From: Promethearchaeia archaeon
Lineage (GTDB): Archaea; Asgardarchaeota; Lokiarchaeia; Sigyniarchaeales; SOKP01
Length of the DNA: 12,217 nt
NCBI GenBank assembly: GCA_029856445.1
Contig: JAHQWY010000082.1
Coordinates: forward strand, 1 to 12,217
Reading direction: 5' to 3'
Part shown: in pieces, positions 6,453 to 12,217 of the stretch
Position numbering within the stretch: position 1 is the stretch's first letter
Layout: each line of letters starts with the position of its first letter
The notes under the pieces: model-generated
What the model was told of the DNA's origin: nothing
The model's input: only the letters and a program-made list of their open reading frames with translations
Database searches by the model: none
Translations under genes and position numbers: made by a program

Positions 6453-7552
6453 GATTCTACTATTCTTGGAGGAGGAATATATACATTTCTCAGTCCTGTC
6501 TTTTCCAATTTCCTAGCATTCTCAGGGCAATTGGGAATACAGACACCACACCCAATGCATTTAGTCTCATCAATATGAGATTTACCATTAGATAAAGTAT
6601 TGGCTTCTATAGGGCATTTTTCTATACATGTTCCACAACCCTTACATTTAGAGTCATCTAACCTTACTATATATGAAGTTATGGTATGGAATGGGTAGAT
6701 ACCCCTATAATAATTTTGAAAAACTATACAACAACACTTACAGCAATTGCACACTGCTTCTAATTCCTTATCGAGATCATATTTGTAATGGAAGACTTTA
6801 TGAACTAATCCATCCTTTTCTGCTGCTTTTAAAATATCTTTTGCTCTTTCTTTCGATACGGATTCACCAATGCCATGCTCTATGAAAAAACGTCCAGTAT
6901 TTCCAAAATGAAAACATCTTAGTAAATCATCTGTACTTTTACAAGGATCTCCAATAAGTTTATTATTAAGCTTACAGGGACATTCAGAAAGAGAGATTGT
7001 GTCATATTTATCTATTATTTTGGACGCTTTATGAAACGACAGCGTTTCGTCCATAGGAATTCCAATATCCTTTTCAATAGGGATAATTCTTGAAACAGGT
7101 GGATATTGTGATTTTAAAATGGGAATTAAACCAGCATAATTTTTTTGGGTTCGGTCAACTGCTTCTTTAATCATCTTTTCATGAATTTGCGCGAGTTTCC
7201 TCTTTATTATTATATCCTTAGTTTTTACAAGAGAATGTTCCCATATGTAGGGAATAGGACCTAATAAATGATATTCCATGATACCAGAAGTTTCATTAAG
7301 AATATCCATAATTATTCCTTTTTCCATTATAGAATTCAACATTTTTAATAATTTGTCTTCATCTATACCAGTCTTTTCTTTCAACTGATCTAGTGTTAGG
7401 ATTGGTTTCCTAAAATTCGAGATAAATTTCGCTTGTTCCTCATTAAGTAATAATTTAATCATTTCAACCAATGTTTCATTAGGTTGAAGCAGTAGATCAT
7501 CACTTGCTTTAGCAATTAGTTGGGCTGCTTTCTGCCAGATTTTTTCAGACAT
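6446..7552 (-). CDS. Cys-rich [4Fe-4S] ferredoxin-domain protein with winged-helix-like N-terminus
   Basis: 368 residues, cytosolic, probable redox or electron-transfer protein; the partner is unknown. Residues about 45-100 (LTLDQLKEKTGIDEDKLLKM and what follows) look like a winged-helix segment. The middle carries CPC (191-193), Cys204, RCFHFG with Cys213, a region GESVSKERAKDILKAAEKDG, and the dense cluster CNCCKCCC (268-275). Two classic 2[4Fe-4S] motifs follow: CKGCGTCIEKCP (303-314) and CIGCGVCIPNCP (332-343). I count 18 Cys in all. This order matches a widespread family of anaerobe proteins annotated only as 4Fe-4S binding; the central cysteines may hold an extra cluster. The start is supported by the AGGTGA site 8 bases before the ATG. 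It lies 83 bases behind the acetyltransferase gene, with its own promoter-like sequence, so it is probably a separate unit. Confidence 0.85.
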   Translation of the reverse strand: MSEKIWQKAAQLIAKASDDLLLQPNETLVEMIKLLLNEEQAKFISNFRKPILTLDQLKEKTGIDEDKLLKMLNSIMEKGIIMDILNETSGIMEYHLLGPIPYIWEHSLVKTKDIIIKRKLAQIHEKMIKEAVDRTQKNYAGLIPILKSQYPPVSRIIPIEKDIGIPMDETLSFHKASKIIDKYDTISLSECPCKLNNKLIGDPCKSTDDLLRCFHFGNTGRFFIEHGIGESVSKERAKDILKAAEKDGLVHKVFHYKYDLDKELEAVCNCCKCCCIVFQNYYRGIYPFHTITSYIVRLDDSKCKGCGTCIEKCPIEANTLSNGKSHIDETKCIGCGVCIPNCPENARKLEKTGLRNVYIPPPRIVESN

Positions 7553-7560
7553 TCAATAAA

Positions 7561-7566
7561 TCACCT
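7561..7566 (-). promoter_or_regulatory. Shine-Dalgarno site of the [4Fe-4S] protein gene
   Basis: AGGTGA on the minus strand lies 8 bases before the ATG (7550-7552) and matches the archaeal anti-SD tail well. It fixes the start. It is the only strong ribosome binding site in the window; the other starts lack one. Confidence 0.65.
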
Positions 7567-7591
7567 AAAGTTCCAATTATTACTTTATTGA

Positions 7592-7606
7592 TTTATATTA
7601 TAATTA
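7592..7606 (-). promoter_or_regulatory. TATA-like element upstream of the [4Fe-4S] protein gene
   Basis: The minus-strand stretch attataatataaa is centred roughly 45 bases before the ATG, so transcription would begin near 7570 and leave a short leader containing the AGGTGA site. The whole gap is A/T-rich, so the exact box is uncertain. Confidence 0.35.
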
Positions 7607-7628
7607 AAATATTCAATCCTTTCTCTTT

Positions 7629-7635
7629 AAAAAAA
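7629..7635 (-). terminator. T7 tract immediately after the acetyltransferase stop codon
   Basis: Reading the minus strand, seven T follow directly after the TAG (7636-7638). Oligo-T tracts are the core of archaeal intrinsic termination, so this may end the transcript of the 347-residue protein and acetyltransferase genes. Confidence 0.35.
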
Positions 7636-8124
7636 CTAAAATCTTTTTTCAAGTACTATGAGTATTGGATGGAATCCTGTTTTCGCAAATACATCAAGAA
7701 GCTTCTTATCAGTTTTATAAGGAAGATCGATCCTGATGGAATCACATCCCCACGATTGGAGAATCTGAATTGCCCTGTCTGCTAAGAGTCTCCCAACACC
7801 TTTACCAATGAATTCATCTTTTGTTGCCCAGTTACCTAAAAGACCAACATACTGTCCTATAGTATTTTTTTGAGCTTCAATTACGCCCATACTCACTACT
7901 TCGCCATTAGATTTTAATTCTGCAATTAGTGTTATTCGTTTTAAATTTGGTTTAAATTGTCTTAAACCAGAAGATTCTCTCCATTGTTTTTCATCAAAAC
8001 CAATATCATACAACTTATTAAGCTTTTGTAAAATTTCTAAGGTTGCTTGATAATCTGATGTACGATAATTTCTAATAATTATATCTTCTTCTTTTAACAC
8101 ATCATCTGACATTTTAATTTCCAT
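7636..8124 (-). CDS. GNAT family N-acetyltransferase
   Basis: 162 residues, a typical single GNAT domain that transfers an acetyl group from acetyl-CoA to an amine; the acceptor is unknown. It starts with the usual first strand (EDIIIRNYRTSDYQATLEIL). It has the acetyl-CoA pyrophosphate loop GKGVGRLL (107-114) after the strand GLLGNWATKDEF, and closes with DVFAKTGFHPILIVLEKRF, the typical GF-containing end. The start at 8122-8124 lies 8 bases after the stop of the upstream gene, which implies co-transcription and perhaps translational coupling. Met5 (ATG at 8110-8112) is an equally possible start, since no ribosome binding site precedes either. The tight linkage suggests, but does not show, that it acts on the 347-residue protein or its partners. 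Confidence 0.88.
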   Translation of the reverse strand: MEIKMSDDVLKEEDIIIRNYRTSDYQATLEILQKLNKLYDIGFDEKQWRESSGLRQFKPNLKRITLIAELKSNGEVVSMGVIEAQKNTIGQYVGLLGNWATKDEFIGKGVGRLLADRAIQILQSWGCDSIRIDLPYKTDKKLLDVFAKTGFHPILIVLEKRF

Positions 8125-8132
8125 ATTAAATT

Positions 8133-9176
8133 TTAAATTTTATTAATTAATTTTAAATCTATTCTCTGGGTAAGAATTTTTAAATAATCCCCATCATCAA
8201 CACGTTGATTGACGGTGAATAAATATTCATCAATATGAGGTACAATTGGAGATACAAACAAGAGTTCTTCTTGAGGAAACCAGAATTCGACCTCTAGGCT
8301 CATTAATTCTTTTTCAAAAAATTCTTTCACATGAGTTGTTGTTATATAAATATTTTTTAATTCCTTATCAGTATTGTTCTGAACTGTAATTTCAATTTCC
8401 TGACTATTACTAATAAAATTAATATTATTTATTGAAATTGGGAGGGTAGTTGAGATAGCTTCAATTGCTTGTTTTGTTGGATCAAATATTTGAATATTCG
8501 AGAATGCGTCCTCTCCTCTTAAATTGTTAAGAACTAAAGAATCAAATCCTCTTAAAGCAAAATATGATATAGCTTTTTGAGTTTTAAATGATGGAGATTC
8601 AGTTTTTTTTTGAATAGCATTAGCAAAGTAATTTTTAATTGTGTTATCAATTAATTCTCTCATGAATACTTTAATCTTTTTACCTATTGTTATTCGTTCT
8701 TGAACTTTGGGAGTTTTAATTACATTTTCATTTGCGATTTCACTTTCAATAACTTTAGAAAATTGATCTTCGAATTTACTCCTAAGTTCCTCAGTTAATT
8801 TTCGAATAAGCCCATCTCCAAAAATTTCTAATTCAATGGGTAAAGAAACGATTAGTACAATTGTTTCAGGGGTTTCTACTTCAAGTCCAGCTCTTCTTTT
8901 AGGTCTATCAGATTTAGTCGCAAATTTTTTACCGAAAAAAGCATAACCTTTATATTCTAAATCTATATGGTCGAGTTCTGCAGACTCTAAGAACCAAACG
9001 GGATGATAATTGACTGGACGCATATATCTTTTATTATTTCTAAACCTATCATCCGGATACATTAATAAAGGAATTTGACCTTTTTTTTCGTCAAAATATA
9101 ATACGTATACTACACATAATTCTTCATTAGGGTTCTTATCTACTGATCCATTAAATATATCCGACAATACAACCAT
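8133..9176 (-). CDS. Uncharacterised two-domain protein (possible longin-like N-terminus, beta-sandwich C-terminus)
   Basis: 347 residues with no recognised family motif, no signal peptide and no membrane segment. The N-terminal part (about 18-150) has strands LCVVYVLYFDE, QIPLLMYPDD, IDLEYKGYAFFGKKF and TIVLIVSLPIELEIFG, followed by a long amphipathic helix (122-147). This strand-helix order resembles longin/roadblock-type folds seen in many Asgard archaeal trafficking-like proteins. A charged helical linker (about 155-200) follows. The C-terminal part (about 243-347) is strand-rich with Asn/Asp turns (IEITVQNNTDKELKNIYITT, then ELLFVSPIVPHIDEYLFTV). It looks like an immunoglobulin-type or adaptin-ear-like beta sandwich. 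These are fold guesses by eye. The ATG at 9174-9176 has no ribosome binding site. The acetyltransferase gene follows after 8 bases. Confidence 0.8.
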   Translation of the reverse strand: MVVLSDIFNGSVDKNPNEELCVVYVLYFDEKKGQIPLLMYPDDRFRNNKRYMRPVNYHPVWFLESAELDHIDLEYKGYAFFGKKFATKSDRPKRRAGLEVETPETIVLIVSLPIELEIFGDGLIRKLTEELRSKFEDQFSKVIESEIANENVIKTPKVQERITIGKKIKVFMRELIDNTIKNYFANAIQKKTESPSFKTQKAISYFALRGFDSLVLNNLRGEDAFSNIQIFDPTKQAIEAISTTLPISINNINFISNSQEIEITVQNNTDKELKNIYITTTHVKEFFEKELMSLEVEFWFPQEELLFVSPIVPHIDEYLFTVNQRVDDGDYLKILTQRIDLKLINKI

Positions 9177-9220
9177 TCCATTAGTAATTTAAAGGATAAT
9201 ACTAATACGTTCTTCAAGAG

Positions 9221-9230
9221 AAATAAATTC
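9221..9230 (-). promoter_or_regulatory. Possible TATA element for the 347-residue protein gene
   Basis: The minus-strand sequence gaatttattt is about 50 bases before the ATG at 9176, in a 92-base gap after the transporter gene. It is a weak match in A/T-rich sequence. Confidence 0.2.
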
Positions 9231-9252
9231 TACTTATTCTAAAAATTTAACT

Positions 9253-9259
9253 AAAAAAA
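9253..9259 (-). terminator. T7 tract 9 bases after the MFS transporter stop codon
   Basis: On the minus strand, seven consecutive T follow the transporter TAA (9269-9271) after 9 bases, and a further T5 follows shortly after. This fits a U-tract archaeal terminator and argues that the transporter and the 347-residue protein are separate units. Confidence 0.35.
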
Positions 9260-9268
9260 TCCTTATTT

Positions 9269-10633
9269 TTATTTTTTATTTTCTAAATCTAATCTCCGTT
9301 TTAATAGTATATCTCTACATTTTTTCAATTCTCTGGGATAATAATAGTATGGAAAAATCCAAAAGATTGATCCACATAACCAAATTAATAACACTATGAA
9401 AACAGCGAAAGGTAATAATGATTCATTCTTTTCTATTATTGAAGATATCAACAAATTTCCAATAATGCCCCCCATATTTGCCATCAATCCATTCATCGCA
9501 TTTGCTGTACTCCTAACTTCTGGGAGTGATAATTCTGTATAAATAGCAAATTGATTTCCGGCAGTGAAAGCAGTAAAAAAAAATCCTAAATACCCTGTTA
9601 TCACAAAAAATATCCAGGAAAAGACCAATTGGAGTATTGTTTCAGTAAAGAATGGTATTAAATAAAAAGCTAATAAAAAAGAAATACCTACAATAAGACC
9701 GGTAAAAGAAACAACAACGCGACCTTTTATCTTTCCAGATTTGAAATATTTATCCCCTAATCTTCCACCTATAATAGCCCCAGTGAGAGCACCACTTCCT
9801 GCTAGAATATATATAGTTGTGACTATTAATTCGGCATCCTCACTATCTATTTTGGTAGTTAAATAAAGGATTGACCATATCCCGAGTGTCGTACCAGCTA
9901 TACCGGAACATAACACAGAAAATAATATTCCTCTGATTGAACGTATTTTAAAAAGTTGCTTCAGATTACTAAATGTTATCTTATAATCATATTTTATTTC
10001 ACCTTCAAAATCCTCAAATTCTGGCTCTGAGCGTAAACGTTCCGGTTCTGAAGCAAATAAAACATAAAAGATTAAAGTCAGTAGTGAAAGTATAAATCCT
10101 ACACCATAGGCGATTCTCCATCCCAAATGTCCACTATAGTTTCCCAACAATCCACCAAATATAATTCCCATGCCTACCCCTAAAGTTAAATTAAATGACA
10201 TCATTCCATACTTTTTCCCTCTATCTTTGGGTGAATAAAAATCTCCAATCATAGAAAAACCAAGAGGTAAAAAAGCCCCAGTTCCAATAGCGCCTATTAC
10301 AATAAAAAAAAGGTAATAAAAATAATTTAAGGATAAAGAAATTAAACCATATGTAAAAATCCATACAAAATTAGTATAGATAAAAATTTTCTTCCTTGAT
10401 AATTTTTCTGAGATTTTATCTCCATAATAACCAAATATTAAGATGCTAATAATCCCGGTAAATAAACCCCCTGCTGAGACTACTCCTATTCCAAATTTTG
10501 TTGTTTTAGGAAGATAATCCAATAAATTGTTTATATTAACGGGTAAAATTCCTCCACAAAAAAACATCATGAAGTAAAGAAGAGAGATCATTTGGAAAGT
10601 TTTTTCTCTGTTTTTACGATATGTTTCACTCAT
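9269..10633 (-). CDS. MFS transporter, 12 transmembrane helices
   Basis: 454-residue integral membrane protein of the major facilitator superfamily; the substrate cannot be told. Hydrophobic segments fit 6+6 helices around a charged central loop (about 200-230, EPERLRSEPEFEDFEGEIKY). The loop between helices 2 and 3 carries motif A (GYYGDKISEKLSRKK, 68-82), repeated in the second half as GGRLGDKYF (289-297). GDFYSPKDRGKKYG (130-143) and the following Gly-rich helix 5 (GVGMGIIFGGLLGNYSGHLGW) recall spinster-like and sugar-phosphate-type MFS members. ELSLPEVRSTANAMNG (about 367-382) is the equivalent site in the second half. The C-terminal tail is basic and cytoplasmic. It starts 108 bases after the TPR gene, behind a TATA-like sequence, and is probably transcribed on its own. 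Confidence 0.92.
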   Translation of the reverse strand: MSETYRKNREKTFQMISLLYFMMFFCGGILPVNINNLLDYLPKTTKFGIGVVSAGGLFTGIISILIFGYYGDKISEKLSRKKIFIYTNFVWIFTYGLISLSLNYFYYLFFIVIGAIGTGAFLPLGFSMIGDFYSPKDRGKKYGMMSFNLTLGVGMGIIFGGLLGNYSGHLGWRIAYGVGFILSLLTLIFYVLFASEPERLRSEPEFEDFEGEIKYDYKITFSNLKQLFKIRSIRGILFSVLCSGIAGTTLGIWSILYLTTKIDSEDAELIVTTIYILAGSGALTGAIIGGRLGDKYFKSGKIKGRVVVSFTGLIVGISFLLAFYLIPFFTETILQLVFSWIFFVITGYLGFFFTAFTAGNQFAIYTELSLPEVRSTANAMNGLMANMGGIIGNLLISSIIEKNESLLPFAVFIVLLIWLCGSIFWIFPYYYYPRELKKCRDILLKRRLDLENKK

Positions 10634-10651
10634 TAGTCTAATCTAAATTAG
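10632..10651. repeat. Alternating ATTAG/CTAAT repeats at the MFS start codon
   Basis: The plus-strand order is attag (10632-10636), ctaat (10638-10642), attag (10647-10651), so two overlapping inverted repeats abut and overlap the MFS start codon. They could form a small leader hairpin or an operator. A/T-rich chance is also possible. Confidence 0.3.
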
Positions 10652-10671
10652 TCAATTGTATTGTAGTTTGA

Positions 10672-10683
10672 TATTTTAAATAA
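10672..10683 (-). promoter_or_regulatory. TATA-like element for the MFS transporter gene
   Basis: The minus-strand stretch tatttaaaatat is centred about 45 bases before the ATG. This would give a leader of about 17 bases that contains the ATTAG/CTAAT repeats. Confidence 0.35.
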
Positions 10684-10721
10684 CAATATTTGAGTTTCAT
10701 CGAATAATAATCTTTATTTTA

Positions 10722-10741
10722 ATCAAAAAGAGAAAACAAAA
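10722..10741 (-). terminator. T-rich tract after the TPR protein stop codon
   Basis: Directly after the TAA (10742-10744) the minus strand reads attttgttttctctttttg, a pyrimidine stretch with T3-T5 runs typical of archaeal U-rich termination. Confidence 0.3.
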
Positions 10742-12217
10742 TTACTTATTTGTATCAACTTTGACAAACTTTCCAATATTACTACTTAGAATTTTTAGAG
10801 ATTCTTCTTCTAATTTCTCTGGAATATGTCTAAAAGAAAAATTTTCGAGTGCTGGTAAGAGGTTCTGAAGAGATAATCTGGTTAAATAGTCTAAATGATC
10901 ACATAACGCAATTAATTGGAAATGAGCTGAATTTTCAATTAAAACCGCTCCTTTACTTACAGTAAAATAATTTACTTGTTGTTGTAAAACATATTTCCTT
11001 ATATTATTCCATAGATCATGAAATCCTATGAGGTAATTAGTATTTTGACGGGAACCACTCTTCTCATTTTGTAAAATTAATTCCCAAGCAGAATCTTGTG
11101 TTCCTAAATAAATAGTATGTACAATACTTTTCTTTTTAGACTTTGTCTCCTCAGACTTTCTGAATGTTAATCTTTGAAACATTCTTCTTAAGACTGAACC
11201 TGCTGATTTTTCTATTATACCTCTATTTAACTGTTCTAAGTTTGTATTTATATCTTTTTCAAGGCTTGATAAATTGAATTCTTGTGCGGTTTTTAACGCT
11301 TCTTCAAAATAAAGTTTTGCTTGGTCAGGTAATTTACTTTCTGCCGCTAACAATCCTTTAAGCATAACCAATCTACAGAGATCAAAATAATTTTGAGTTT
11401 CAATTGCAATAGTTTTTGCTAAGTCTAAATGGTTGTAAGCATGGTTTAAATATTCTAGATTTCCAGTTTCTTGGAAATATTTAAAATATCCTTCAGCTAA
11501 CCTAATTTCAATATCATTCGCTTCTTCGATAGATTGGTTTAAAATCATAATTTCTCTTTCTTCATCCAGATGTTTGATCAATTCGGACCAATTTCCATGT
11601 AATTCTCCTCCAATAGCTTGGAGATCATGCATAAAAATTTTACCTACTGGTGATTCTAGGAAATCAGAGTCGCTTGGTAGGTTAGTTCGTACAAATTCTA
11701 ATAGTTCAAGGGAATCTGTTTTACCCGCAATTCTTTTCAGAGTAGATAATAAATCAAGTTTATAATACATGGGAATATTTTCTTCTGAAAGGACATTTTG
11801 ACATAACTCTTTTGATTCATCATAACGTTCTGAAATGAATAGTGTTTCAGCTATAATACTCAACAAAGAACTTCTTATAAAAAATTCTTCTTGAACAATT
11901 GGTAATTCCAATATGGCCTGTTGACGTTTCAGAGCTTGATCATATTTTCCTTGTTTAGATTCAAGAACTGACATATTTGAGGAAATAACCGCATGAGTTC
12001 TTTCATCTCCCATTTCTTCACTGACTTTTAACACAATTTCGAAGGTTTCGATAGCTTTTTCTAAATCTCCACTAGACTGATTAACAGCTGCATAAAAATT
12101 TCCTACCACACTTATGATTTCTCTATTATCTAATAATTGACCAAAGTTAAATACTGGTTCTATTACTTCAATAGCTTCATTTATCTTTCCAAGAAAATAT
12201 AACCTAAATCCATAATA
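10742..12217 (-). CDS. TPR-repeat protein with C-terminal alpha/beta domain, 5' end cut by window edge
   Basis: The frame stays open to the last base, so a GTG at 12107-12109 is not the start; 491 residues are visible. About 330 residues are paired helices of the tetratricopeptide type, for example YFLGKINEAIEVIEPV, SGDLEKAIETFEIVLKVSEE, QGKYDQALKRQQAILELP, SERYDESKELCQNVL and KLPDQAKLYFEEALKTAQEF. Such arrays bind proteins or peptides. A basic linker (RRMFQRLTFRKSEETKSKKK) leads to a separate domain (visible residues 364-491). It contains strand VHTIYLG, helix DLWNNIRKYVLQQ, a hairpin YFTVSKGAVLIEN / FQLIALCDH, and helix YLTRLSLQNLLPALENF. This layout recalls a longin/roadblock-like module, by eye only. 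It is probably a cytosolic scaffold or regulator; the partner is unknown. Confidence 0.82.
   Translation of the reverse strand, partial: YYGFRLYFLGKINEAIEVIEPVFNFGQLLDNREIISVVGNFYAAVNQSSGDLEKAIETFEIVLKVSEEMGDERTHAVISSNMSVLESKQGKYDQALKRQQAILELPIVQEEFFIRSSLLSIIAETLFISERYDESKELCQNVLSEENIPMYYKLDLLSTLKRIAGKTDSLELLEFVRTNLPSDSDFLESPVGKIFMHDLQAIGGELHGNWSELIKHLDEEREIMILNQSIEEANDIEIRLAEGYFKYFQETGNLEYLNHAYNHLDLAKTIAIETQNYFDLCRLVMLKGLLAAESKLPDQAKLYFEEALKTAQEFNLSSLEKDINTNLEQLNRGIIEKSAGSVLRRMFQRLTFRKSEETKSKKKSIVHTIYLGTQDSAWELILQNEKSGSRQNTNYLIGFHDLWNNIRKYVLQQQVNYFTVSKGAVLIENSAHFQLIALCDHLDYLTRLSLQNLLPALENFSFRHIPEKLEEESLKILSSNIGKFVKVDTNK

Noticed and set aside
7588..7785. Plus-strand frame of 65 codons over the end of the acetyltransferase gene
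   Set aside because: It is antisense to the conserved C-terminus of the acetyltransferase and is rich in residues typical of A/T-rich shadows.
11574..11765. Plus-strand frame of 63 codons inside the TPR gene
   Set aside because: It is antisense to helical repeats that read coherently on the minus strand; there is no promoter or start signal.
1..12217. tRNA, rRNA, CRISPR array, transposase or attachment sites
   Set aside because: I looked on both strands and found no tRNA-like cloverleaf, regularly spaced repeats, transposase motifs or flanking direct repeats.

Overview
The window is AT-rich and densely coded, with no rRNA, tRNA, CRISPR array or insertion sequence that I could find. Three signs suggest an archaeon, most plausibly an Asgard (Lokiarchaeia-like) one. 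First, a TATA-like box lies about 27 bases before an ATG with no leader. Second, another start carries an AGGTGA ribosome binding site, and T-runs follow several stop codons. Third, two proteins have the look of the uncharacterised trafficking-type (longin- or roadblock-like) proteins common in that group. This assignment is an inference; no marker gene is present.

Left part (1-3283). A 5'-truncated gene for a tyrosine phenol-lyase-like PLP enzyme runs off the left edge. It converges with a long minus-strand gene for a glycoside-hydrolase-like TIM-barrel protein. That gene reads in one frame from about 3116 down to 1323 but is cut by two in-frame TAA codons (2793-2795 and 2709-2711), so it looks like a recent pseudogene.

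Middle part (3284-6333, plus strand). A type B carboxylesterase with a complete catalytic triad starts close behind a TATA-like box. A MmgE/PrpD-family protein follows 44 bases downstream. The MmgE/PrpD protein keeps the two active-site lysines but has Gln where a family His is expected. A short AT-rich hairpin separates this pair from the convergent genes to the right.

Right part (6446-12217, all minus strand). Read in the direction of transcription, this holds five genes. They are a TPR protein with a C-terminal alpha/beta domain (truncated by the right edge), a 12-helix MFS transporter, a 347-residue two-domain protein of unknown function, a GNAT acetyltransferase 8 bases behind it, and a Cys-rich protein with a winged-helix-like N-terminus and two [4Fe-4S] clusters. 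Only the 347-residue protein and the GNAT are clearly co-transcribed; the other gaps carry possible promoters and T-tracts.

No single pathway ties the window together. The left and middle genes are catabolic (tyrosine cleavage, glycan and ester hydrolysis, carboxylic acid metabolism). The right-hand genes look like sensing, adaptor, transport and redox functions. The most novel material is the 347-residue protein and the C-terminal domain of the TPR protein.
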